Assembly: GCF_003315245.1 (NCBI RefSeq)
Contig: NZ_QNRT01000005.1
Span: forward strand, 62,001 to 126,000
Direction of reading: 5' to 3'
DNA: 64,000 nucleotides
From: Arenicella xantha
Lineage (GTDB): Bacteria; Pseudomonadota; Gammaproteobacteria; Arenicellales; Arenicellaceae
Each line of letters starts with the position of its first letter. Position 1 is the first letter of the stretch. The notes under the pieces were generated by a model. It had not been told where the DNA came from. It did not search any database and saw nothing but the letters and a program-made list of their open reading frames with translations. A program made the position numbers and the translations under genes. This document shows, piece after piece, positions 17,641 through 26,999 of the stretch.

Positions 17641-20600
17641 CTATAAAGACTCAAGGAATCGTAACATTGCGTTCTTATCGCTTTGAGAGAGGCCTTGGTA
17701 GTTTAGTTTGGCGTTCCTAGCCTCGCCATCGTGCCATAGAATGGCCTCTTCAATCGAGCGAGCTCGGCCGTCATGCAAATACGCATGATGCGGTGTACAG
17801 ACTTCCCCGCCTTCTAAGCCAGTTACATTGCTCACGCCGCCAGTGACGCATGCGGCCAGACCTAAACCCCACAACGGAGTAGTTCGCCATTCACGCCCAC
17901 TGGCATCGCCCTCGCCTAAGTTGTCAGCCAGACCATCCCCCATGTCGTGTAATAACAGGTCGGAATACGGGTGGATAACTTGGTCGCGGGCTTCCGCTAA
18001 CGGATGAAACTCGCTAGTTTGCAGGCTTGGCGTATGACAGCCAGCGCAGCCGGATTGGGTAAATAGTGATTTGCCGTTAACGATAGTTTGGTCTTCGTTG
18101 CCGCTTTCCCAACCACGTTGTGGACGTACGCCTAAGCCGGTTAAGTAAGTTACCATTTTGTCGACGTGTTGCTCCGCTAATATAGGACTATTGTTGTTAC
18201 AGCCGCTTTGCGCTGCGCCACAGTCCAAGTTCGGAAGCAGTTGCGTACGGACTCCCATATCAGTATTTAATGCAGCCGAGACTTGGTGATGCAAACTAGT
18301 GGTGGCGGCTTTCCAGCCAAACCGTCCGAGTCGAGTGAGTTGAGGGTTTGCCGGGTCGATAATCCGGTTGGCGCGCCCGGAAATTCCATCACCATCAATG
18401 TCGTTAGGATCTTCTTGTGCCAAAATAGTCGTTTCTGGAATCGCTTCTAATAAGCCTAGGCCAACTAATCGCGGTGCGATTCGGGCAGAAAATCGCTGCG
18501 GTGCGCCATTACTAAATTGGTAGGTCGGTGCGCGCAAGCCGTCGGCCAACTCACTCCAAAAGGCAATCGATACATCGCCCTCACCGCCACCATTGACTTG
18601 CTTGGGTTGCAGCACGCGACCAAACTCTGGGTGTGGCTGGCCATCGGCGCCAGCTACCTTAAAAACCCAGCGGTCTAATAGCTCGTTATTATTGGCTACT
18701 GGTGCGCTACCATTGCGTTCGTGGCATCCAGAGCAACGTTGATTGATATAAGCTTGTGATCCGACTAGATTGACAACCTCGCTTAGCACGCCGTTCTCGG
18801 GGTCTTCGTCATGCGTGCCGTCGATAAAGGATGAATGTATTAGACGTCGACCTTCAAGAAATTTTTGTCCATTTAAATAGCCTAGATTAGTCGCCATTTG
18901 CATAAAATGGTCGTTAGGCTCATCGGTGTACTGATAGTGAATAGTGGTGTTGCCGCCGAGCCAATACGACTCTGGTATTTCGCGACTGTCTTCCTGAAAG
19001 TCGGCTGCGCCTTGCACAAACTCGCCAGCATTTTCGGTATACCATGGCACGACGCCTTTGCCGACGATGTAGAGATAAGTGGTGCCATAGTAGTTGGCTT
19101 GGCCACGCGGGATATCACCTCGGCTGAATTGGCTGATCTCAAATTCGAGGCGATCGCCTAGCTGGATCTCGCGATTGTATTGGCGATTGAGATTGTCTGA
19201 CTTGGTATAGTTCCAGTAAGTTCCATCAAAACCGACAAATTCCATGCCCATGCCGCCGTGGTACTCAGCCACAGTATTGCGACCAAGATACCACCAACGG
19301 TTTTCAGCCTCGCTATCGTTCAACGGCCATAGCGTGCGTACGTTCATTACGATGCTGTCGCCGCCTTTGGCGACGTAATCGATAATTTCAATATTGCTAG
19401 CGCGGTGCTCAAAGTAAAACTTGATGTAATGATCGTAGGATTGATATTGGTCTTCACGCGCGTGACGTGTGCGAGGTCGATCAGAGAATCGCGTTACTAG
19501 CGCATCACCGCGATCATATTGGGTGTCGGGTTCGAGTGCAGTATTTGCGTTAAACAAGGGCGTGATATCGCCGGTCGAGGTCGGTATTGGGCAGCCGATA
19601 ACGTCGACTTGCGTTGTTGGCGGTGTGTTGGGGCAGTTGTCTTGTGAATCCGCAACACCATCGCCATCGCTGTCTGCCGCCGAATTGGCTGGGCTTCCCA
19701 TCACCTGCATTTCGAAGATTGAATAGCCCCAATCGTTACCTTGGCTGCGCGTTTGACCAAGCATTCTTACGTAGCGAGCAAGGCCGGCAACCGTACGCGT
19801 ATCTGTGCGCGCACCAAATGCTCCATTGCTGAGGCTAAACAAGGTAGTCCAGTTGCTGCCGTCGAGCGAACCTTGCACGCTGTAACTGGCAGCGTTAGCC
19901 GCTTCCCAATCAATGCTCACGGCAGATAAATTAAACGTTTGTCCGAGGTCGACCGATAGCCATGTAGGGTCAACACTATGGCTGGATTCCCAGCGGGTAG
20001 CTAGGTCGCCATCGAATGCTAAGCTCGCTGATTGCAGAGCACTGGATGCCGTAGCCGGTTGTTGTAGGGCTATATTGGTATCGATAGGATTGTTGGTGTT
20101 GTGTGTGTATGTTGCTGCGGCTGTGTCGACGACTTGATTACTGCTTGGGTCAAGGTAGGTAAACCAGTACGTCAACTGATCGTTGTCCACCAGGTTATGA
20201 ACTTGGAACGTGTTGCGATCATTAGCTTGAGTCATACGATGGTTCTGTTGCGCGCCGCCATTTTTGCTGTAGTGCACGTCGGCCCATCCGGATGTCGCCA
20301 CATAGAATTCTAAGGTGGTGTTGTTGAGTTTGTTGGCTCCGAATGGATTGCTTTGTGAAATTGGGCAGCCGCTGGCGTCAACGGCGACGCCGTTTGGCGT
20401 ATTAGCACAGAGGTCAATGGAATCTAAAATACCATCGCCATCACTGTCGACGGCTTGTTGCTCACGGAGCGTGAACTCGAGCCAATTCAGGTTAAGTCCG
20501 CCGCCGGTAATGTCAACTCGCACGGTGTAACTACCCGCTAAGCTAATAGAAACTAGGCCGAGATCAAGGGTTTCGTAGGTTTGCCATCCGCCGGTATAGT

Positions 20601-22527
20601 CGACGTTGATAGCACCGATGCTGCTGCCGTTGAGGCTGACTGACAAGGCCGGTCCACTGCTTTGTTGGGTTGCAACCCGGGCTAATAAGTCGTAGTCGCC
20701 GGCGCCAAGCTGAACGTTATATTCGAGCCATTCTCCGGTCGCGGTCCAGCCGACATTATAGGCGCCGCTGTTGTCTCCCGTGATTTCTATATCGACATCG
20801 TCAGTACGAGCTTCGCCGCCAATATTGCCGAGCGTGGAGTCAGAGTAATTAATATAGTCCTGAGCCTGAATGCGCTTAGTCTCGGGAGCAATGATGATGA
20901 CTTCGCAGCCATTGTTGTCAACCGTTGCGCCCGTTGGCGTATTTGGGCAAGCGTCGTCGGCATCGACTACCCCGTCGCCGTCGCTATCTAGTGGTGCGCT
21001 ACCGCCGCCGGTATAGAAAATATTGTCGATCGCGTACTCAAACGGACCATCCGGTAAATTGCTAGCATCACTAGAAATCGCAAATAGGTACTGTAATGAT
21101 TGAATGGCAATTAGATCGCCACGAAGATCTGCCATGGGAATCGAGACTTGGCCCCAGCTACCATCTCTGGTCAGGCCATACTTAGTTTCGAGTGCGGGAA
21201 ATGTTACCCAGTTCTCATTGCTATACGTGTCGGTAACGCCAATGCGGAATGAAACGTCGGCGGGGATTTGTATGTTGAATGTTAGTTCGCCGTCTGCGAA
21301 GTTAGTGAGATTACGTGCTTGATTGGATTGCACGCCGCCGCCGAACCAGGTGTTGGCGCCGTCGTAACTCCAAGCGATTACATTGTCGCCCTCATACGGT
21401 AATGTGGCTCCGTCGCTGCTAGTCGGATCCCATAGAAAGATGCTTGAGCTTACCCCAGCTTCGAGCTTGTTGGTGGTTGGCGTAGTGTCGGTAAATACCC
21501 CAAAGGTGCCGGTTTCGGGTGATGTTTGGTCGCCAACTAATACTTCGCCAAAACCGTTATATTGATAAACTCGAATATAGTCAACGAGCATATTTCCGTT
21601 GTCCGGCGCAGTGATTTGCGAGGCGTTTAAGGCGTCAGTAAAGTTGCCTCCAATCGCTAAATTCATCAATAAGAAAAACGGCTCGCGAAATGGACCGTCG
21701 GCATCGACAGGTTGTGGAGTATCGTAAAGATCGTACTCAATTCCGTTATCTTCGACTGTGAAGCGAATTGAATCCGGGGTCCAGTAAGTTCGATAGATCA
21801 CAAAGCGATTGCTCAGCGGGGTAGCCGACACATGGGCGTTGTCTGTCTGCCATGCGGAGCTAGCCGCACAGGTTTCGTTTCCCGGCACACAGGCCGCTGC
21901 GTCGTATTTAATGAGGTTGGCGCCAGTGAAATGATTAATTGGCGGTGCATCAACGCGGCTATCGTCGCTCGGGTCGTCGTTAAATGCATACCACTCTAAG
22001 CGGCCCGCTTGCCGATGGCCCATTTCCATCATGTCGATCTCACCTTTGTTTGGCCAAGGCAAAGTCGATGTGCCGAGCATCCATACTGCTGGCCAATAGC
22101 CGGTGTCAAGATCCGGTACTTGCAGCCGGAACTCGATCATTCCGTAGCGTACTGCCAGTTTGCGATCCGAGAGTACTTTGCCTGAGGTGATTTGCCCTCC
22201 ATTCGGATGGCGTGCTTGTAACTGTAATGCATGATTACTGCTTTGCCCTGGCGATGGTTGGCCAGATGTAATGGCGGTTATAGAGACATTGGCAGCCTCG
22301 TATGACTGTAACTCGGCATTGCCCCAACCGCATAAACCTTGATCACAACCATCACCAACATCTACGGTCCATATGTCGTTGTTGAGAGTGTCGAAATTGT
22401 CTTGCCAGATTAAGTCGCCAACTTGAGCGCTGACCGTTTGTGTGAAATTAAACGATATCAAACATAAGAGTGATACCCGCAGTGCGAGGGTCCATCGGTC
22501 TGCGATGAATCTTGTGTGGTGGCTCAT
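17641..22527 (-). CDS. Multidomain GH16 laminarinase - CBMs - di-heme cytochrome c oxidoreductase
   Basis: A single open frame of 1628 residues with a signal peptide (cleavage near VSA-Q, residue 34). Domains in order: GH16 at about 36-325 with catalytic GEIDMMEMG (Glu163, Asp165, Glu168); a galactose-binding-like CBM at about 335-506; a TSP3-type calcium linker (DSDGDGVVDADDACPNTP, about 514-541); CBM6-like at about 549-687 (RIQAQDY..., GEWLEYNVQLGAGDYDLLAR); TSP3 linker at about 694-721; CBM56-like at about 735-808 (WADVHYSKNGG, LTYWFTYLDP); F5/8-type C/CBM32 at about 815-944; TSP3 linker at about 952-979; an unrecognised module at about 985-1195; and a C-terminal di-heme oxidoreductase domain with two c-type heme sites, CSGCH (1265-1269, bases 18721-18735) and CAGCH (1494-1498, bases 18034-18048). 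It binds and cuts beta-1,3-glucan; the redox partner or reaction is unknown. The frame shows no break. Confidence 0.9.
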   Translation of the reverse strand: MSHHTRFIADRWTLALRVSLLCLISFNFTQTVSAQVGDLIWQDNFDTLNNDIWTVDVGDGCDQGLCGWGNAELQSYEAANVSITAITSGQPSPGQSSNHALQLQARHPNGGQITSGKVLSDRKLAVRYGMIEFRLQVPDLDTGYWPAVWMLGTSTLPWPNKGEIDMMEMGHRQAGRLEWYAFNDDPSDDSRVDAPPINHFTGANLIKYDAAACVPGNETCAASSAWQTDNAHVSATPLSNRFVIYRTYWTPDSIRFTVEDNGIEYDLYDTPQPVDADGPFREPFFLLMNLAIGGNFTDALNASQITAPDNGNMLVDYIRVYQYNGFGEVLVGDQTSPETGTFGVFTDTTPTTNKLEAGVSSSIFLWDPTSSDGATLPYEGDNVIAWSYDGANTWFGGGVQSNQARNLTNFADGELTFNIQIPADVSFRIGVTDTYSNENWVTFPALETKYGLTRDGSWGQVSIPMADLRGDLIAIQSLQYLFAISSDASNLPDGPFEYAIDNIFYTGGGSAPLDSDGDGVVDADDACPNTPTGATVDNNGCEVIIIAPETKRIQAQDYINYSDSTLGNIGGEARTDDVDIEITGDNSGAYNVGWTATGEWLEYNVQLGAGDYDLLARVATQQSSGPALSVSLNGSSIGAINVDYTGGWQTYETLDLGLVSISLAGSYTVRVDITGGGLNLNWLEFTLREQQAVDSDGDGILDSIDLCANTPNGVAVDASGCPISQSNPFGANKLNNTTLEFYVATSGWADVHYSKNGGAQQNHRMTQANDRNTFQVHNLVDNDQLTYWFTYLDPSSNQVVDTAAATYTHNTNNPIDTNIALQQPATASSALQSASLAFDGDLATRWESSHSVDPTWLSVDLGQTFNLSAVSIDWEAANAASYSVQGSLDGSNWTTLFSLSNGAFGARTDTRTVAGLARYVRMLGQTRSQGNDWGYSIFEMQVMGSPANSAADSDGDGVADSQDNCPNTPPTTQVDVIGCPIPTSTGDITPLFNANTALEPDTQYDRGDALVTRFSDRPRTRHAREDQYQSYDHYIKFYFEHRASNIEIIDYVAKGGDSIVMNVRTLWPLNDSEAENRWWYLGRNTVAEYHGGMGMEFVGFDGTYWNYTKSDNLNRQYNREIQLGDRLEFEISQFSRGDIPRGQANYYGTTYLYIVGKGVVPWYTENAGEFVQGAADFQEDSREIPESYWLGGNTTIHYQYTDEPNDHFMQMATNLGYLNGQKFLEGRRLIHSSFIDGTHDEDPENGVLSEVVNLVGSQAYINQRCSGCHERNGSAPVANNNELLDRWVFKVAGADGQPHPEFGRVLQPKQVNGGGEGDVSIAFWSELADGLRAPTYQFSNGAPQRFSARIAPRLVGLGLLEAIPETTILAQEDPNDIDGDGISGRANRIIDPANPQLTRLGRFGWKAATTSLHHQVSAALNTDMGVRTQLLPNLDCGAAQSGCNNNSPILAEQHVDKMVTYLTGLGVRPQRGWESGNEDQTIVNGKSLFTQSGCAGCHTPSLQTSEFHPLAEARDQVIHPYSDLLLHDMGDGLADNLGEGDASGREWRTTPLWGLGLAACVTGGVSNVTGLEGGEVCTPHHAYLHDGRARSIEEAILWHDGEARNAKLNYQGLSQSDKNAMLRFLESL

Positions 22528-23035
22528 TGAATGTGCTCCATTGCTTTGATCTATTTGATGAGCTGGCGGTGCATTGAGTCTTGCTTAGGCCAATCGCTCA
22601 GGGTTGAGTTCTGGAGTGGTTAAGCGCTAGCAAATTGCAGTGCTAAAACCAAATCATCCGAATAGGGTCGTTTGATTTGTCTCCTTACCGGTGAGTAATG
22701 CTGATTACTCAAATTGGTAAATCAACTCGGTTGATCCATTGGTGCGTCATAGGTTCGAGCCAAGTAATTTACAATGTCACATTACTTGTAGTTATTGTTG
22801 ATAGTCGACCAAGTAATGTCGTTTGCGGTAATTTGGACGTTGTTTAGCCTTTCAACTGGTGTGCTTTGCAACAGAAAAATAGGCTTATCTAGTTGAATAG
22901 ATGAGAATAAGTGTGGTTTACATGACATCTTAATTGATTAGCAGATCCCCAATGTTGATGAAAATACGATTGAGCCGATAGAAGGTAATTCTTGCAAAAA
23001 AGCGGGCAGCGCGTGTCAGATGAAGGGGTTCAGTC
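22528..23035. promoter_or_regulatory. Divergent control region with three CAAGTAAT words
   Basis: A 508-bp spacer between the divergent GH16-heme gene and the envelope operon. CAAGTAAT occurs at 22761-22768, inverted as ATTACTTG at 22781-22788, and again at 22810-22817. The first two form an 8-bp perfect inverted repeat with a 12-bp spacer. They are candidate operator half-sites; no regulator can be assigned. Confidence 0.4.
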
Positions 23036-23188
23036 ATGGCATTAAGTAGGCGATTCCGTCTCGCATTCGACACATGGCTATTTGGCCTGTTGCTGGTTAT
23101 ATGTCAAATAGCCTATGGTGCACTATTGGTGGTTGGCGTGGTACCTATGACCGCCTATATTCCTACACCACATCGAGAAAAAGAATGA
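23036..23188 (+). CDS. Small single-pass membrane protein (50 aa)
   Basis: ATG at 23036 is preceded by a strong AAGGGG ribosome-binding site about 8 nt upstream and opens a 50-codon frame. After a basic start (SRRFR), one long hydrophobic segment runs from about 14 to 37 (WLFGLLLVICQIAYGALLVVGVV); the tail is polar (TPHREKE). Its TGA stop at 23186 overlaps the ATG of the next gene at 23185 (ATGA), a typical translational-coupling arrangement. I recognise no family. The good ribosome-binding site, membrane segment and coupling make it likely real. Confidence 0.62.
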   Translation: MALSRRFRLAFDTWLFGLLLVICQIAYGALLVVGVVPMTAYIPTPHREKE

Positions 23189-24579
23189 ATCCTACATCCA
23201 AATTAAAATTTGCATCGGCACTGTTATTAACAGCGTTATTGAGTGCGTGTACGGTAGACGATACTGGCTTAATACCCCCAGATATTGAAGGCAATGTCTA
23301 CAATACGAATTGTCGCGTTGTTATTGACCATAGAGACCCAGATACCGGAGCTCCCCGGAGCACCATCTTGCTTGAGACTCAGCAAGTTTGCAGCAACGGC
23401 GCACCGAATATTGAGTTGCTTGATGACGCATGTGCGACCTTGGTGCGCATCAATATGGAAAACTTTGAAATGATGTACCCTGGCTATGCCGGTGATCCCT
23501 ATTTCGAAGTGGTGGACTCGACCAGAGTGGAGTCTGAAACATGCCAGTTATCACCGTGGACTGACGAAGGTGATGGAGAAGTTCTTAGCAGAACCGATAT
23601 GTTAGTGGATACAGCCGCAGATTTGAGTCTGCTAAACGATGATACAGGGCAGTTACTCGGTAAGAACTCGATCACCAATTCATTAGCGGTGTTGGTCGAC
23701 TCTGAGATCCAAGTTGGTGCTAAATTTGCGAAATGGCGCTACGCCGATACCACGGCACAAGGCGAGATTGATTACGATCGTTTCAATTGTAACGCCGCTG
23801 GCGAATGCGACATAGTGTTGCGCAGTATCACATTGCAGTTTGCTGACTTTACTATTGTACGACCAACCGTGTTTGCACGTGATGTGCCGGTTCGTGATGC
23901 ACGTCTTTACTCAATAAAGAACTATGCCACGCGTACAGACAGTGCCGGCCGGTTCACGATTGGCGATGTTGATGCGATTGTCAGTAGTGTAATTGATGGT
24001 GAAAAGATAAATTTATTGAATACTCAAGGACTTACCATTGAGGGTCAGTTTGCCGATAATTTACATGGACAAAGCCACGCAGCTTTAATGCTGAACTTAA
24101 GTATTAAAGACCAGAATGAGCAGTACTCGGTAAGTGCTAAAGCTAAGTTCCAGACGCATAAGTTTCCGACTAAGTTGGCAAATGGCAAAGATGGCAGCTT
24201 GTGTTTAACCGACGGGCCGAAAACAATCTATCGAGAAGCGCGTGTGGCCGACTGTAGTTACAAGAAGCCGCATCAAGTGTGGTCATTCGAGCTAAAGGGG
24301 CGGTATCTGCGAATTCGGCAGCCGTTCACCAACATGTGCTTGAATGTGAAAAGCGCGAGCGAGAATTACGACGGTGGCATAGTCAGTATTGTTAACTGCT
24401 CAGACCATTGGGATCAACTGTGGGCTGTCGACAACGACTTTAACGTGATCAATCTACACACGCAAAAATGCCTTGATGTTGGCGGTAACAAAAATCGCAA
24501 TGAAGACGATCTAGTTACCATTAATGCTTGCAACAGCAAAATAAGTACTCAAGATTGGGCCGTGCGCCGGCCTAGTTAA
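23185..24579 (+). CDS. Lipoprotein with C-terminal ricin-type lectin domain
   Basis: The start at 23185 gives a canonical lipoprotein signal (MNPTSKLKFASALLLTALLSAC, lipobox LLSAC); a longer frame to 23074 would bury it and overlap the small gene upstream. The N-terminal ~320 residues have no family I recognise. Residues about 330-464 form an R-type beta-trefoil: repeated CLxxxxxx...QxW-type units (SLCLTDGPKT with HQVWSFE; MCLNVKSAS with DQLWAVD; KCLDVGGN with TQDWAVR). R-type lectins bind galactose or xylose-containing glycans. A membrane-anchored glycan-binding protein is likely. It starts on the ATGA overlap, and the next gene follows 12 nt later. Confidence 0.8.
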   Translation: MNPTSKLKFASALLLTALLSACTVDDTGLIPPDIEGNVYNTNCRVVIDHRDPDTGAPRSTILLETQQVCSNGAPNIELLDDACATLVRINMENFEMMYPGYAGDPYFEVVDSTRVESETCQLSPWTDEGDGEVLSRTDMLVDTAADLSLLNDDTGQLLGKNSITNSLAVLVDSEIQVGAKFAKWRYADTTAQGEIDYDRFNCNAAGECDIVLRSITLQFADFTIVRPTVFARDVPVRDARLYSIKNYATRTDSAGRFTIGDVDAIVSSVIDGEKINLLNTQGLTIEGQFADNLHGQSHAALMLNLSIKDQNEQYSVSAKAKFQTHKFPTKLANGKDGSLCLTDGPKTIYREARVADCSYKKPHQVWSFELKGRYLRIRQPFTNMCLNVKSASENYDGGIVSIVNCSDHWDQLWAVDNDFNVINLHTQKCLDVGGNKNRNEDDLVTINACNSKISTQDWAVRRPS

Positions 24580-24591
24580 CCGGACTGACTA

Positions 24592-25983
24592 ATGGATACT
24601 GACAATCAATGTTTTAGCGTTGCACGTAAGTGGACCGTATTGCAGGGACTATTTCTTGCAGGACTATTTATAGCAAGTGTTCTGGCGACAAGCCTAAGTG
24701 CTCGGGCCGCGACGATTTATGTGGTCGCGTTACCCGGTGCGCCGGGTTGTGACCTAGTGGATGCGGTGAACTCAGCGAATTCAGATTCGGCCGTTGGCGG
24801 TTGTGTCGCAGGTACTGATGGGCTGGATACGATTATATTCTCGCCCTTTTTTAGCCGTTATGAACTGACTAACATGGTGTTTAGTCATCCAATTCGAGGT
24901 AGTTCGGCGACGCCTGAAATTGCGTCGGAAATTCGTATTATCGGCTTAGGCGAAGAGCCGTTGGAGATTGTACGTTCTCAAAGCGCTGATTGGATTCGTT
25001 TGTTTACCGTGGGATTTAGTGGCGATTTACGCTTAGAGAATCTATCGCTGCAGAATTGGCGGCAAAGCGATGGGTATGATGGTGGCACTATTCGTGTGGC
25101 TGGTAAACTGTCGATGGACAATGTAGAAGTCACCGACAGTGTCGCTACTTATGGCGGCGGCATTTCTGTCCAAACTGGTGAAGCGCTGATTCGTAATAGC
25201 CTAATACGCGACAGTGCCGCTGGGGACTCCGGAGGAGGCATTGCGGTTGCTTCGCCCGCTCGATTAACTATTTTCGATTCGACCATCTCTCACAATACGG
25301 CTCAATTTGGTGGTGGAGTTGCGATGATCCAAGCGCCAGGCACCGCGCTGTCCTTGTTTAATACGACGCTTACCGAAAATTCAGCTCGTTATGGTGGTGG
25401 ACTCGAGTTGTATACGCCGTTTGTTGAAGGGGCAAGCGAAGGGAGTTCAGTTATTATTCGAAACAGCATTATCTCGGGCAATACTGCAGATAATCAAGCA
25501 GAAGTTAGGTTTATAGACCCTGATGACGCAGAGTTAATGGATGTGTCTAACAACCTATTGGGTGCCAGCGCGCATAGCTATGCTGAGGCGGTGAATAGCG
25601 CGTTGTTTCTTGTCAATGATAACCAAGCACTTACTAGTGACTATGGTAATACTGACCTCAGATCGATAATCGGGCCATTGCAGAATAATGGTGGGAAGAC
25701 CATGACGCACGCGTTGGTTGCCAATAGTCCTGCGATTGATGCGGGCCTACCATTTAGAGTGAGCATTGGCTTCCCCTTCGCCATCATTTACTATCATGCA
25801 GGATGTCGTGGTACTGACAGTGCGTTGGCACTTAGTCTCGGTGACTATCGGCCGGATCAGCGTGGTGTTGAACGCCCCTTGGGGACTGAATGTGATATCG
25901 GCGCTTATGAATACATGCCACCGGATGATGCGTGCTACGTTGTCAAAGCAAGCAACAATAACGTCTTAACATTTTGCTTATAA
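24592..25983 (+). CDS. Secreted beta-helix repeat protein
   Basis: 463 residues. An N-terminal hydrophobic segment ending at SARAATIYVV is a probable signal peptide. GAPGCDLVDAVNSANSDSAVGGC resembles the CSLREAI-type opening of bacterial surface beta-helix proteins. It continues with rungs such as SVATYGGGISVQTGEALIRNS, SAAGDSGGGIAVA, NTAQFGGGVAMI and SARYGGGLEL, the GG[GV] pattern of Chlamydia polymorphic-protein-like helices. It ends with RSIIGPLQNNGGKTMTHAL, ...NSPAIDAG and DIGAYEY, a very common ending of this group. It is probably an exported surface protein; no catalytic residues are seen. Co-transcribed with the lectin lipoprotein and the next lipoprotein. Confidence 0.82.
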   Translation: MDTDNQCFSVARKWTVLQGLFLAGLFIASVLATSLSARAATIYVVALPGAPGCDLVDAVNSANSDSAVGGCVAGTDGLDTIIFSPFFSRYELTNMVFSHPIRGSSATPEIASEIRIIGLGEEPLEIVRSQSADWIRLFTVGFSGDLRLENLSLQNWRQSDGYDGGTIRVAGKLSMDNVEVTDSVATYGGGISVQTGEALIRNSLIRDSAAGDSGGGIAVASPARLTIFDSTISHNTAQFGGGVAMIQAPGTALSLFNTTLTENSARYGGGLELYTPFVEGASEGSSVIIRNSIISGNTADNQAEVRFIDPDDAELMDVSNNLLGASAHSYAEAVNSALFLVNDNQALTSDYGNTDLRSIIGPLQNNGGKTMTHALVANSPAIDAGLPFRVSIGFPFAIIYYHAGCRGTDSALALSLGDYRPDQRGVERPLGTECDIGAYEYMPPDDACYVVKASNNNVLTFCL

Positions 25984-25996
25984 CGGGAGCGAATCA

Positions 25997-26947
25997 ATGA
26001 AAAATCTTAGTCTATGTGTGCTCATGACGAGCGCCCTAGTGGCCGGCTGCGGATCAGACTCTAATCAGGCTGCTACTGGCACGGCTAATGGTGGTTCGAG
26101 TAGCCAGCAAAGTGCTAATCAGGCAGCAACGGCACAGTCATCTTCAGTTAAGCCTAATTCCGTGCCGTGGACAGGGGTTGCTAGCGGCTATGTCAGTAAT
26201 GGCGATCCGAGCAATGATCGTGTTGAACTGTTTGTTCGCTTTGGGGAAATACTGGGCGCGACCACTGTGTATCGGCGTCGAGCCGAAGGGTTTCGGCCTA
26301 GCACCGCGCCGACCTCAGAGCAGATGTCAGCGCAAGCAGCTTATGTTGGTTCGGCCATCGATGAGCCGCTATTAAGCGCTAGTGCGGCGATTGCACCGGT
26401 AATCCAAACAAAGATGCAGGAAGTAAACCAAGTGTTTGCGATACATGATTTGTTACTCGAACTTAAACAAGAGCAGCAGCTACAGAACCTGCTCAATCAA
26501 GATAGATCGCAGCGTGATGTGCAACAACAAGCCAGACAGAAAGTGTTCGACTTACAAAGTCGGCTCTACATGGCGATTACTGCATTTTTTCCTTCACGGC
26601 ATGAGTTTATGCTTGCCTCGTCGGCGTTGATTCGTGAAGCTGGAGACAAAATGGCCATAGCCGTCTCTGGTGATGGTGTGATAATTGATGTCGATTTGCT
26701 GCAAGAAGCGTATGCGCTGATCGATCTTTCAGTAAAACTCGATCCGAAAAACGTTGCGTTCTGCGATTCGCAAAGACTTCCAATGCGTGATCATAAAAGA
26801 GCTATTGACGACCTTTTGAACGCAATCGTGCCGTTACAGCTTGGAGAAAAAATCAACGTAACGGCAACCGATGCTTATGCCTTAGCTGCAAAGGCTCAGG
26901 TGATTGGTGAGGGGTTTCCGCAAAAAGACACTAATCAGTGCGGTTAG
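25997..26947 (+). CDS. Lipoprotein of unknown function
   Basis: 316 residues with a lipoprotein signal (MKNLSLCVLMTSALVAGC, Cys18) and a good GGGAG ribosome-binding site. A Ser/Gln/Ala-rich linker spans about 19-55, then a soluble domain. Residues about 135-200 are rich in Gln, Leu and Arg in heptad-like spacing (LLLELKQEQQLQNLLNQ), suggesting helices or a coiled coil. I recognise no family. It starts 13 nt after the beta-helix gene, so it belongs to the same transcription unit and probably the same surface structure. Confidence 0.7.
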   Translation: MKNLSLCVLMTSALVAGCGSDSNQAATGTANGGSSSQQSANQAATAQSSSVKPNSVPWTGVASGYVSNGDPSNDRVELFVRFGEILGATTVYRRRAEGFRPSTAPTSEQMSAQAAYVGSAIDEPLLSASAAIAPVIQTKMQEVNQVFAIHDLLLELKQEQQLQNLLNQDRSQRDVQQQARQKVFDLQSRLYMAITAFFPSRHEFMLASSALIREAGDKMAIAVSGDGVIIDVDLLQEAYALIDLSVKLDPKNVAFCDSQRLPMRDHKRAIDDLLNAIVPLQLGEKINVTATDAYALAAKAQVIGEGFPQKDTNQCG

Positions 26948-26999
26948 TAACTAATCGCGAGTGCAAGATTTTAAAAGTCTTGGCTGACAGATAAGCTTG

